Shown here: positions 21,533 to 33,070 of the stretch, piece by piece
Layout: every line of letters starts with the position of its first letter
How positions within the stretch are numbered: the first letter of the stretch is position 1
From: Roridomyces roridus
Lineage: Eukaryota > Basidiomycota > Agaricomycetes > Agaricales > Mycenaceae
Length of the DNA stretch: 64,000 nucleotides
Direction: 5' to 3'
Assembly (NCBI GenBank): GCA_029378245.1
Contig: JARKIF010000012.1
Coordinates: 1,612,001 to 1,676,000 of the forward strand
Notes under the pieces: model-generated
Told to the model about the DNA's origin: nothing
Seen by the model: only the letters and a program-made list of their open reading frames with translations
The model's database searches: none
Program-made: the position numbers and the translations under genes

Positions 21533-23150
21533 TCAAAGAGCAGACAATACGCTAACTTCCGCCCGTTTGACGCAGAACGCATTCGGCGTGAATGTCCCAT
21601 GTGGGTCCGCCTTACTCCGTGCCCTCATCAGCCGCTCGTACTTGCGACGGTTCTCGTAGTACGTCGGCCACACAGCATCCAGGTCAAAAGATCCATACGC
21701 TCCCCAGAGCAGTCGCCGGTCATGCTTACTGAAAATGCCGTCGGGGCCAAGAGCTTGTCTGTCGTTTCTCGCCTGCCAAGCCTCCGCCTCCGCCCGCTTC
21801 TCCGGCTTGTGAAAGTTATCAATCGTCATGGCCATCGTCGTGTCTCGCCACTGTGGTGTGAACTCTGTCAGTGAAGCAATTGAAATTGGGCTTCTCACGT
21901 ACGCTGAACGATGTCCCGTTCTCCGCGTTTCGTCTGAACATAGACTGTTTCCCTCCCAGACACTGCACCTGCGCCGACACCCATTGGCCGTTCTCCGGCG
22001 ACACTCGAGCAATCTCGTCGATCCGCTCCACCACCCAGCCCACCCAGCCATTCGTCGCCAGCGTCGTCGACCTCGTCGAGTATGTGCGCTTCGCATACGG
22101 AAGGTCGAATTCACGTCGATTTTGGAAGATCCACTGGGTCGTGAGCTCCGACATTGGCGTCTCCTCCAGCGGAGTGGACATGAAGCATCCCGTGCGCAGG
22201 CGTTCGAAAAAGTCCATGTCGGGTTTGTCCTCGGGCGAGAACGGGACGTATTGTGCGTATATCATGATCATGCTCCGAGGCCATGCCGGAAAACCGTCTT
22301 CTCCAAAGATCTCCGGGTGTTCTTCGCGCATGTAGACGTCCAGGCCGTCGTCGATGCCCCCCGGCGAGCTCAAGACGCCGATGCAGAGGTCGTAGTTGCG
22401 TGGAAAGTTTTCGTCGTCGCTCATCTCGGCGAGGTAGCCCAGCAGTGTTCGGAGCTTCTCCGCATCGTACCGGTGGACAGCTCGTATGCCGATCGAGCCA
22501 TTATAGTCCGCATCGCGATAGACCTCCATCAAGACGTGCGTCAGGACGCCGAGGTTGCCCGGACTCCCGCCCAGCCAGGCGAAGAACATCTCTGGGTCGC
22601 TCCTTTGCGTGATCGTGCGCTCCCTTCCGTCACAGTCGATGATCTCCAGCGCGCGAATATGGTCGCCCAGCAACCCAAAAGCGCGTATCAGCTGCCCGTA
22701 TCCCCCCGTCTGCACGTGCCCGCCAAGAAAAACCTGTCTGCACTGTCCGTGGGGGACAAACGCATGGTGCTCCCCGAGGAACTCGTTGAACTCCCCGACG
22801 CTGTGGCTGACGCTCGCACGCACAAAACTGCTCCCGCCTTTCTCAACATAAACGAGATCCTCCGGCCCTTGGAAGGTGCTTCTGAGGTCGAGCTGGATGT
22901 TTGCGGGACCCGTGGAGGAGGCCCCGCTGTAGTGGTGCCCGCCACTGCGGATGGATATGGCCGTTCCATGTGCCTTGGCGTAGGCGATGACGCGTTTTAT
23001 GTCGGTTTTGTCGGCTGGTTGGACGATAAGGCCTGGACGCATGTCGTGCGACGCTGCGAATGTGGAAGTGGCATATTGCCATTGCCATAGAGGATACTCG
23101 GGGGAATTCGGCAGGAATTGCTGGCCAGTGAGGTTCGTAATGGTCGCCAT
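21533..23150 (-). CDS. FAD-linked oxidase, berberine-bridge-enzyme-like
   Basis: Two exons, 21903-23150 and 21533-21862, separated by a 40-nt intron with a GTACGT donor; about 525 residues. The N-terminal FAD_binding_4 domain has A-I-S-I-R-S-G-G-H-H-Y-S-G, whose histidine normally carries the covalent flavin. A cysteine in H-G-Q-C-R-Q-V sits where the second covalent link forms in bicovalent members. The C-terminal BBE motif is present (Y-Y-E-N-R-R-K-Y-E-R-L then D-P-H-G-T-F). There is no signal peptide, so the enzyme is probably intracellular, unlike many plant and fungal relatives. It lies between two adenylate-forming reductases and could oxidise their product. The intron acceptor is a choice between close AGs; the rest is firm. 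Confidence 0.88.
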
Positions 23151-23199
23151 TGAGTGCGCTCACGCGACGGAAGGTGAAAGATAAGTATATCACGGATGC

Positions 23200-24800
23200 G
23201 GCGATGCTACATTGAACTCCGTCCTATTTTCCAAAATGAACGTCAGGCTCGACATCTGAAACTGGGTGGCTGCGGTCATATCGCGCCCATGCGTTTGCCT
23301 GTCTGGCTGTGGTTCTCCCGAAGATTCGGCCGTTGGAGTGCCAATTTTACAGCTTGTCTCCGTTTTGCCGCTCTGCGGTGCCACGGAGTGCTGTTTTTGG
23401 GACGAGTTCTGAACCCTAATTTACATACAGTACTTGATGACCATGCGGGTTAAACGTTGAGCGTTGAAACTTAGATCCATAGCGGCGCCCACTCCTTTCC
23501 CGACTCCAGGACTGTTGGATTGCGTAGCAATGCGGGGAGGCGTTTGAATTGGAATCTAGATTCCGCCACCTGATAAGCAAGAGGTTGGTCAATCGTTTCG
23601 TTGCCCGCAGTCCATGGATCACCGTTGAATCACTGATTAGTTACACTTTGATCACCATGATCAAACAATCAAGAGATTGGAATGCTAGCCCCCATCCTCT
23701 TGACAGAGTAGGGGAATGCGATCATTGCATTTCAATTTGCAAAAAATCACTGTAAAGTTGCAAGGTTCACAACGGGTGTGCGACCAGGTGACTGCGGTCA
23801 TATCTCGCCCATGTTGAATTACCCGTCCATATACGTCCAGACTTTCGCCACGGGTTCTTTCGGAGGGGGGCGGAGTTCTTGGGCAGAAGCGCTCAATTAC
23901 GGGTGTTCGTTGGGAACTTTGTACTGACTCGCCCGAAAGGGTCTGCTTGTGCTTCCCCTGAGGATCTTGCCGTTGAATTGCCAATTTTACACCTTGTTCC
24001 CGTTTCCGCTCTGCGGTGCCACGGAGTGCTGCTTTTGGCCCAATCAGAACTGTTGTCCCAAAATTGATTTACATAAGGTACATGATATCCATCCGGGTTG
24101 ATACTTAGATCATAGCGGCGCCCTGGCCAGCCTTTCCCCTACTCTGAGACTGTTGAGTTGCGGGAAGTCGTTTGAATTTTAGATTCCGCCACCTGTCCCT
24201 GGTTAGTTACACTCCACTTCATGATGATCAAACCATGAATCGTCGTTCAGCCCACAGAACCCTCCTCTCGACAGACGGACAGAACTCTCCGCAAATAATT
24301 GGCACTGAATTGACCCAGTTGGGTACTTGATAGCCACCCATGCCGAGGATGCCACCAAGTATTGTACCCACAATATGTCCAGAAGGCAACTAGAAGGTGA
24401 TCATCGCTCACCGCAAAGACAGTTCGGCACCGAATTCATCAACTATGTTACGTCTGACAGTGATGGTGGTTTCCCGAGGATTTTGCTGTTGGATTGTCAA
24501 TTTTATAGCTTGTCCCCGAAGTCCGCTCTCCACTGGAGTTCCCACCGATTGTTGACATGAATTCTGAATCGAAGTACCTGGACAAGCATCTGGCTGATGC
24601 TACAGGGGCATCTGCCAATATGTCCAGAAGGCGAGACCTCACCGCAAACGAACTTGATATATGCGCCAGGCACAAACTCAGTTCGGCACCGAATTTCATC
24701 AACCCATGTGTTATATGTGTACACCTGACACTGATAGTGGTTCCCCGAGGATTTTGCTGTTGGATTGCCAATTTTACAACATTCGCATTCGATGCTTTCA
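23200..24800. repeat. Degenerate tandem repeat array
   Basis: At least four diverged units share a core reading CCCGAGGATTTTGCTGTTGG followed by A-rich AATTTTAC, near 23,325, 23,955, 24,473 and 24,757. Units 1 and 2 also share CTCTGCGGTGCCACGGAGTG, a TAGCGGCGCCC box, GATTCCGCCACCTG and the sequence TGCGGTCATAT. Units 3 and 4 share CAGTTCGGCACCGAAT. Spacing is about 290-630 bp. No ORF of note lies here, so it fills the gap between the oxidase and the membrane gene. Confidence 0.65.
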
Positions 24801-24911
24801 TCCACGCTGATGCTCCAGACATCTTTCAGTACATCTCGATGGTGATATTCTGCATCAGCGTGGACTGGATTTAAAGCAGGAGTCACCCAGCCTGTTCGAA
24901 GTTGTCCAACA

Positions 24912-26432
24912 ATGGCCGATACCCTCGATGTTGTCGCAATGTATGTTCGTTCCATTACCTCTCAATCAATATGATCTGAATCGCTGAATAGTTCTGGAGT
25001 CGCGGTGCGGTGCCATCCTGCATTATCCCTCATAATAGTGACGATCCTCAACTAATCATAGGTCATCACCATATGCGCCATCTCTGCGTTGATGGGGTCT
25101 CTGACCGTCCACGTATGTGAGTCCCACCAATTGAACCTCCGAACGAAAACCCCGAGTTGACATGGCCACAAAAGATTTTTACCATCAAGCATTCCCGAAG
25201 GACAAGATACTCACCAAATCCTTGGTTTATGCGACTTATATACTGGCCCTCTTCTCATTCGTTATTTTCATGGTGTCATGTTACTCCATTATTGGCTCCG
25301 GCTGGGGCAATATCTCGGCTCTGACAAGAATGACCCTCGACTGGATGGTGACACCGGTTTCGGGTGGTCTCAGTGAGTCCCTTGATTTCAGTTCCATCCG
25401 TGCTCGAAACTGAATCTCCCCAAGTGACCTTCCTATCTCAGATGTTGTATGCATATCGCATCCACGTTCTCTCCGGCGGTCATATTCTTCCTGGTCTGGT
25501 CCTAATCGTAAGTGCTGATCAAGTTCAAGTTCCATGAACCGGGCCTGATCAGTGTGATCCTGTAGTTTTCCCTGGCCACTTTTGCATGTGCCATAGCGGT
25601 CGGAGTGTTGTTCTCCGAAAGTGCGTTGATCATTTTAATCTCAAAGCGGGATGTTTCGTTCAACTCCACTTCAGGCGGGACTGTGTTGCTCTCCCCATCG
25701 GTGCACGCACGTTTAAGCATCCCCTACGAAGTGAGTTCACCCTGTTCGCTTACTCTGCGTTGACAAAATCCACTCACAATTTATCCTTGTAGCTGTGGTG
25801 TGTGTGGTCCGCAATATGCGATATCTTCATCGCTGCATGCATGGTTTATCTGGTACGCTGGTGTACACTCCATACGAATTGCCTCATGAGACGAACACTA
25901 GCTGAACAAAGCCAACACTGGATTCCATCGGACAAACACCCTGGTGTCCAAGCTCACCAGACTTATCATAGAAACAGGAGTGCTTACTGGTACGTCTCCC
26001 GTCCATTTCTTACGTGACCTCTGCACTAACTTTATGATTCAGCTATTGTGGCAGGCACGGCCTTGGTTCTCTATGTCGCCGTCCCTGGTCAATTCTATTA
26101 TGTGCCAGTAATCAGCATCTTGCCTTTCGTTCAGGGTCACACAGTTGTGGTTCTTCTCAACTCGCGCTCTAACAATTCCTGCTCTTGCAACCAGGGCTTG
26201 AAAGGCGTGCATGTCTCCTCTGGAGGCAGTTCTGACATGCAGTTCGGCCATGCACCTGGTGGAGCCAGGGACACGGAACAGCCATCAGTGGTCACAATTA
26301 CTCGGGAGGTGTTTTCCGACGTTGGCCGCATGACTGAGGGAACGGAGATGAAGGACTTTCCGGTATGTGTCATCTTTGATTTCGGATGGATGGACGGCTG
26401 ATATTACACAGGATGCTCGCACCATGGTTTGA
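24912..26432 (+). CDS. DUF6534 multi-pass membrane protein inside the cluster
   Basis: About ten short exons starting MADTLDVVAI. Exon 3 (25062-25116) joins exon 4 (25175-25372) at a GTGAGT donor to give L-T-V-H-V-Y-F-Y-H-Q-A-F-P-K-D-K, the family's conserved first cytoplasmic loop. Later exons give hydrophobic helices (VYATYILALFSFVIFMVSC; FSLATFACAIAVGVLFSE), then L-N-K-A-N-T-G-F-H-R-T-N-T-L-V, another family hallmark, and E-T-G-V-L-T-A. The final exon closes with D-A-R-T-M-V and a stop at 26432. Exon phases agree throughout, so it seems intact. It is divergent from the inverted pair at 915 and 34,272. Function of the family is unknown; its position suggests, but does not prove, a role in the cluster. 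Confidence 0.83.
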
Positions 26433-26679
26433 GAGCTTCAATCAGAGAACTATTTGGGTGGTACAATCATGACGAGGTTTCATTTGTGTGATCCTGTAAG
26501 CCTCTGCCCCGTGGTTGCCGGATAACAAGACCGTTTCCCCCCTGTGTCGGTTCTCTTGTACATACTTACCATGTCCAATAGTCAAGTAACGTTCTTTTTG
26601 ATGCATTATGAGACTCCGATAGAAAAGAAAACAGACAGTCAGACTGGCGTTGAAAGATCAATGATGGGATCAATGATTG

Positions 26680-29600
26680 TTAAAGTTTGGAGGTGGGCAG
26701 GCGATGCGCACCATAACCAGAAATGAACCCTTTCCGCCTCCAATACGCCACCCACCGCCTGACATCCTCCTCCCCCAGTGGCTTGTTGGCCAACTCTCTC
26801 ATAGTCTCGCTCATCTGCAACGCCTTGCTCGTTTCGAACGTCGTGTTCATCTTACCACTGAGGACCGCAGCTGTAAAGAACCCAACGAGTTTGAGAGCAT
26901 GCTGGGAGTCGGTCAGCGAGTGAGTAATGAATTGAAAGCACAGAATCGACATACGATACTCTCCAAGTCCTCCCCCGTGGCGCTCGGAGCCCTTTCCCGA
27001 AGCCGCGCAACCCACTCCGCCATGGGTACAAGCGGCAGCCTCGCCTCCGTCCCCAGCGCTTCCATGATGGTATCCCAAGGCACCGGCCAGGGGTGTAGGA
27101 CGTTCAGCACAGGCGGTGGGGATTCCGCCATCAGAGCGACGTCAACGATAGTACGTGCCACAGTCTCCGGGGGTATCCACGCGATGATGCTGTTGGAATC
27201 TGAGGGCAAGCTTCCCAGCGCGATACTCGACTTGACGAGCGCAGGGACCCAATCCGAGGTTGCCCACGCGCCACTCGTTGCGGAGCCGCTGATTTGGCCG
27301 ATTCGGAAGGAGGTGGAGGGGAGGCCTGAGGCTGCGAGTATCTTCGTTTATTTCAGTTGAATGCTGTTCGAGGTGGATCATCATGGCACTCACCCTTTCC
27401 GACACGTACTTGCTCTCCCCATACCCCCAACCCACCGCCATACTCGTATCCATCAAAATATCCTCTGGAACAGACCCACCGCGTTTCGGGTCTACTCCGC
27501 CCGCCGAGTTCACCGAAGACGTGAATAAAAACCGCGGCTTGACGTCGCAGGTGCAAGAACGCGCCAAATCGATCAAGTTTCGCGTCCCGCGGACGTGCAC
27601 CTCGAACGACGACAGCGTCTTGTTAAAGTTGAGAGCCCATGCGTTGTGGATGATTACTGTTAGATTGGCTCGCAGCTGGGCCAAGTTAGCAAAGAAGAAT
27701 GACAGTCGAACAATTCCTTGCATCATTTAAAACTTCCCGCTTCAACCCCAGATCGTCCCGCGCTGTATCGCCCTCGAGAAAGACCAGTTTATCGGATTCG
27801 AGTAGCACCACATCCAGCTCGCGATCCGCGAAGGCATACCTCTGCCTATCGACCGCAGATCCCTGGCCAGGTCTGTTGAACGCATATCCACGCCGGACCC
27901 CTGCTGAACGAAGTAACAGCTCGAGGATATGGGAACCCAACCCGCCTGTGGACCCCGTGAGAAGAACGACGGAGGTCTCATCGGACTGAAGTCGATGGGG
28001 CAGATGCAAGGGGGCGTCCAGTCCGGAGCTGTATTTCGCTATCATGGCCTCTATCACAATGACTGGATCATGCGCATCCCCGTCCTGGCCTTCACCTCGG
28101 CCAGTAGCGAGCTTGATCACGGCTCTCGCCAGCTCAACAATCGAGGGATGCGCGTAGACGAAGTTCTGCGGGACCTCGAAGTTGCGCCTGGACAGCGCTC
28201 CGACGATCCTGTGCCGCAAGAAGGTCGCGTTAAGGCTGTTGAACCCCTGCTCGAACAAGTCGTCGGTGGGGCGGATGTTGATATCCTGGCCTTGCCCAAT
28301 CAGATTGGCGACATGACTCTCCAGCCAGACTTCTACGTCGGGCTGGGACCAGGATGGAGGTGGGTCGACGGTGTGGTTAACGTCGATGGATTTGTACCTG
28401 AAACAGCAATGAGTCTGCTTTCACTCATGAGAGAAGAAAAAGACAAGAACGCACAATGCCTCGATCTCCTCCTCATACATCGCGATCGTAGCTTTCTTGC
28501 TCACAGTCCCCTTCGGCGCACGAACCATCGGTTTATCGGAGCTAGTAGGCAAAATCATCTCCTTGTACACCCTCGCAAAGTTCGGCGCAATGGCGTTGGC
28601 TGCGTCCACCGCCGGCCTGTATTTTTTAGTTGAAAATTTGTTCAACAAAACTAAAAGCTCAAATGCACCAAAAAGCATTCCGAAACTCTTCCACATCCTC
28701 CACAAGCGTCGCAGGTTCGACAAGGACGCCGATCTGATTGCGCTGCCTACCGAACATGACCGCACCGCGAATACGCGGATGAGTGCTCGTCAGTATGATA
28801 TCTTCCATGGGCCCGGGAACGGTTTTCTCGCCGTTGGCCATGATGAGGACGTCGTCGAGACGACCGACACTAGGGGAGAGTATCAGAATTACAGTCTCAG
28901 ATCCAACACGACTTGCATTTTGTACAAATCCGGATAATCTGGATGCCGTTCGAAGAGATCGCTTGTGGCGTAGCCCTTGGCATCGGGGAGATTTTCGACC
29001 GCGGGTTGATGGACAGCGCGATTCGTCTATCGCTATGTGAAGGGTGGAAAGAGAAAGATGGCCCTTTACACGCACGAAGAACTGACACTCAAATGTCCCA
29101 TCGCCCTGATCCGCCCACCTCACATCGACCCGCTTGCTAAATTCGTGCCACGCCCACCCAGCTGGACTCGGTGCGCGTTTGACGAGGTTTACAACTCCAA
29201 CTACGTTCAATCCAAGGTCAACACCAGCACGAACACAGAAGATCTGACGCACCCTCACTGGACCCATACATCGGCACCACGTTAACCTGTTGCCTCACAA
29301 GCTCATCACCCACGAGCTGCGTCAACGGACCCCCAGAAAATGCCACCAAATTCAAACCACTCAAATAGCCTACAACCTGCTCGTCCGCCGCCCACTCAAG
29401 GATCAACGCCGGGACAGCCATGATCCCATTGGCACGCGCATTCCTGGCGTGTGTTATAGCAAGGGCCGCGGAAGGGGCTGGGGGCGGGTGGTACGAGGTC
29501 GGGGTCGATGAGGGTGGGTAGATGCACGATGTACCGCCGGTCATGAGACCAAATACGAAGCTGAAGGCGAGACCGAGTGCGTGGAACGGCGGGAGGGCGC

Positions 29601-30474
29601 CCGCAGCAAAGCGCGGTGCGAGAGATGCGCATGCCACGAGGGCGTCTGGGAGGTGGGAGCATTGAGCATATTAGTGATCATGAAGAGAAGAAGTCGGAGC
29701 GCAAGATGAATCGGACTGACCTTGCGTGGAGATGTGGATTACGGTTCTGTGTGATGCGGGAATAGACTTGGGGAACCCCGTGCTGCCTGGAGCAGATAAG
29801 CGTAAATATTATCACAGGCTGAGAGCGACAACTTACCGCTGGAATGTACGTATAACAGAATATCGTCGAGCCCCGGTTGGGACGAAGGACTGGGATATGG
29901 AGTGAACGCATGCGCTGCGCACTCGTGACCAAGGTCCGGGTAAATCTGCCCGAGGAGCGGGAACTCCACGATTGACAGATCATACGGCTCGGGGAGAAAA
30001 GAGACTTGATTCGAAATGGCGTCCAGCAAGGAAGATAGTGACGCTTTGGTTGTGAGGATGTGGTGAGCTCCCGTGCTTTGGAGCAGATGGACTACTGCCG
30101 CTGCTGAGTTGCGGTGCGAGATAGGGAAGGGCTGGCATGAAATGGATGAGTGAGCTGCAAAGTCAAAAAATAAAATGACGTACGACGAAGCCAGCTACAA
30201 TGCATCCAACCAGAAGTGTCTGATAGACGAGGACATCGGACACAGCGACTATCGCGACGACCTGGCCTTCCTGTCCTTCGCGACGGGGCCTGAGCAGGTG
30301 CGCAGCTCGGTGCGACGCCTTCATGAACTCCAATCGACTAATATCGGTCAGGTTGCCCTCCGCATCGCCAAACGAAAACGCAGCCCCGCGATTTTGGTGA
30401 GTCAAATGAAAGTCGAGGATCTCGCTCGCGTTGATGGAACAGTCGAGGGGAGGGACGAGGTCGTGCATGGTCAT
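26680..30474 (-). CDS. Adenylate-forming reductase (A-T-R, NRPS-like), copy 2
   Basis: Paralogue of the gene at 16,760-20,557 in the same orientation, with the same domain order and mostly the same intron positions. The start MTMHDLVPPLDC is at 30474. Motifs: Y-G-S-S-E-G and GRLDDVLIMANGEKTVP in the adenylation domain, F-E-Q-G-F-N-S-L-N-A at the carrier serine, L-L-T-G-S-T-G-G-L-G and Y-G-E-S-K in the reductase. The end is at 26680 (T-S-K-L). No frame break was seen. Between roughly 27,080 and 27,345 the DNA is almost identical to copy 1, while flanking exons differ far more. Differences in the adenylation domain could mean a different acid substrate. It is probably active, but I cannot align it in full here. 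Confidence 0.88.
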
Positions 30475-30495
30475 GGGATATAGTTCTCCAGTCCA

Positions 30496-30503
30496 CCTTT
30501 ATA
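30496..30503 (-). promoter_or_regulatory. TATA box before reductase copy 2
   Basis: TATAAAGG on the minus strand, 22-29 bp upstream of the ATG at 30474, matching the placement in copy 1. Confidence 0.45.
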
Positions 30504-31896
30504 CAGATGGTGTGCCGTCAGTGATGGCAACCCGAGGCATGAGGCAAACTTGTCGGAAGCCCGCCTTTGACATCGCACACCAGATGCACATCGATCAGCG
30601 GTGGGGAAACTCCAGATGCAGGTCAAGAGAAGAAGAAGAAGGTGGTGGTGGTTTGGGTCAAAGGTGTATTTCAAGATGGGCCCGGGGTACCGGTGCGGGG
30701 ATGTGCCATGCACGCAGAGGGGAAGATTGCCGGAGAAAGTACACCACATCCATCAAAGAGTCGTGTAGGCTACACGACTCTTTGATGGATGGTAGCCCGA
30801 CGACGGGCATCCGTCGACAGAAACCGAGAGCATGTCACGGATGAGCGGATGGATGAGCGGATGAGCGGATGAGCGGGCGGGCGGCGACGAGCACACCCTT
30901 GGAGATACGGAAGATGTGATCCTCGGCGTCTATGATAAAGCTGTCGTCTCAGACCAGTGTTGGCGGACGGATCAGTCGGATGCCTCGCATGGTGGTATGA
31001 GGCAAGTATGGAGTGTGTGGGTGGTTGTTTGGCTGTCATCACAAAAGTTCACAAAAGGAGCAGCATCATGATGCCATCATCCACCCGGTGTTCAAACTCA
31101 TCCGGTATCGGCGCCGCGCACCGTGGCTGACAATTTTGCACCTAGTCCTCGAGCATCATTTGAGTTCGTACATGCCCAGGTTGCCGGATTTCTACTCAGT
31201 CAGATGAGCCCGAAGCGGAATGAACATTATGAACCTAACCGGTCGAGGTACGAGATCACGATTAGTGCGTCTGTCTACGAGAGACTACATAATTATGAAC
31301 GAAATTTCGAGGCCAAGGTCGAAAAATTGTCGTTCAAGAGAACTAATCATACGCCGTGCTAGATCGAGAGTCGAACCCGGCTGAGAAACCAAATTGAAAT
31401 TTTGTCCGGTCGGATCGGGACGGTTGAACATGCCAGTAACGTATACCCTGGCGCTCTGTTAGACGTTGGTTAAACGATCTTCTTCAAGTTCCTAAACACT
31501 CCACCAAGCTGCAACTCCGTGCCCCCTGATCTCCATCCCTATTCCAACTAAAGCTGTCTATGTGCGGGACTCTGTTCGATCCCGGGGCCAAGGCATGCAA
31601 GTAGCGTGTTTGCCATATTTAGGATATAGAAATGTACGGGTGTGGTGATATGAAACCGAATCTCTCCGGGGGAAGTGAGTGATCGCGGGTTGTAAATGCT
31701 TCCAGGACTCCCTTCCACGAGGCAAGTTTTCAGCGGAGAAGGCGCCCACGGTGGTCGCGCTGTAATGAGAATGACCGGGAGATGCCATTCTGAAGGCAGC
31801 TCGTCGACTAGAATAGATATATCCAATTACGCGACGGGCGTTCGCTGGTATGTACCACAGTGGGAACATCTTCTCGCGGAAATCTGTTCCCAATGT
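30504..31896. other. Intergenic region upstream of reductase copy 2
   Basis: No gene recognised. It contains a perfect palindrome (30747-30791), a run of GGATGAGC-type repeats at 30,840-30,880, and, from about 31,700, the DNA that is repeated inverted at 355-540. Confidence 0.5.
30747..30791. repeat. Perfect 45-bp palindrome
   Basis: Two 22-bp arms (30747-30768 and 30770-30791) are exact reverse complements around a single central G. The arm begins CATCCATCAAAGAGTCGTGT. It lies about 275 bp upstream of reductase copy 2. It could form a cruciform or an RNA hairpin, or be a dimeric protein site. Confidence 0.9.
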
Positions 31897-33070
31897 TCAG
31901 TACAAATCGTCCATGATGTGTTTCGAAGACGCACTCCATCGCACCGAGATTCGCCGACCGTCACCCGGGAAATAGCTCTCACAGCTTTCCACAAGCAAAG
32001 GCGTAGGTATCCTTGCATTGATCTCAATAATCGCGAGATCCGGCAACTCGGCCTGTACATCAAAAATCATCCGCCCCAAAGCCGTGAGCGCGGAAGGCGT
32101 TCCATCCCGCTGCCACATTGAGAGCCTGATAGTCTGAATCCGACTCCTCGCACTGGGTGAGAGCGTGTGCAAGGTTCCCGAGATTGCTTCTTCATTTGTC
32201 CCGATGAGTAATTCGACTTGTGTGAGTCGGAGGAAGATTGAGAGGTCGACACGGTATGAGAATGTCTGGAAAGAGAAAGTACTGATCATGAGTTCCGGAC
32301 GAATGAGACAGAAATCAGGGACGCACGTAGGCAGAAATGATCTCGATGGTCTGCTGTGCCGCAGAAATAATCCCGGCAGGATGAGGCTCGTTCGGGCGCG
32401 GAAAACATTGCATTGCTTCGAGGCGGGAGATATCGAAAGGGCATTGAGGATGATCAAGCCACCATTCGGTTTGAGGATAATTGCCGAGGGAATCCAGTTG
32501 GATGAGTTTGGTGATGGACGGGGCCACAGGGACGCTGAGAGTTGGAGGCTCTCTCTCTACGCCGAACGTCGGTGGGTAAAAGAGCTGGAGATTACGAATA
32601 AGCTGTGAACAGCCTCTCCAGACGTCAAAAAAATCGTAGGTTTGCGTGAAATGGAAGTAGAGCGTGGCCGACGTGAGGGACGGCGTCGTCAGCAGACGCC
32701 TGATCGAAGGCAGCAGTTGGGTCGCCAGCTGCCTATTGACAGAATAGATGAACAGATGATCGAGGAGCGGGTACCCGAAGCTACTCAGCCTCTCGAAGTC
32801 TTCCGGCCGGATGTAGTCGAGCCCTTCGATCCAAATGCGATAAAAGAATGTGGACAGATGGGGCGATTGATTGAGTGTCTCCAACAAGCGAGAGAGATTC
32901 GGGGCTTCGTAGCGGTTGCCTGCGTGTATACGGATGTCGGAGAAGATGTGGGATTGGGCGGGATATGTCCATTGGCGAGCGACGCGGGCGCAGGAGGAAA
33001 AGTCGTCTGACGTGTCCATGTGATCGACGATGCGAGCTATCAGCCCAGGGATCTCGAGAGCTCTATCCAT
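31897..33070 (-). CDS. F-box protein
   Basis: Two exons, 32327-33070 and 31897-32265, joined by a 61-nt intron with a GTGCGT donor and CCAG acceptor; 370 residues. The chosen start gives M-D-R-A-L-E-I-P-G-L-I-A-R-I-V-D-H-M, the usual opening of basidiomycete F-box proteins, followed by C-A-R-V-A-R-Q-W and I-F-S-D-I-R. The remainder has leucine-rich spacing typical of the substrate-binding part but no clear repeat count. Such proteins link targets to an SCF ubiquitin ligase through Skp1. Fragments of a second copy lie at 240-540 and 2590-2720, next to the inverted DUF6534 copy. An upstream in-frame ATG at 33148 is less likely. Confidence 0.8.

Noticed and set aside
21828..23090. 420-codon plus-strand frame opposite the FAD oxidase
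   Set aside because: It mirrors the GC-rich oxidase exon; the oxidase frame has all the conserved motifs and this one has none.
30840..30885. GGATGAGC repeat as a CRISPR-like array
   Set aside because: Units are adjacent without spacers; it is a short microsatellite in a eukaryotic genome.
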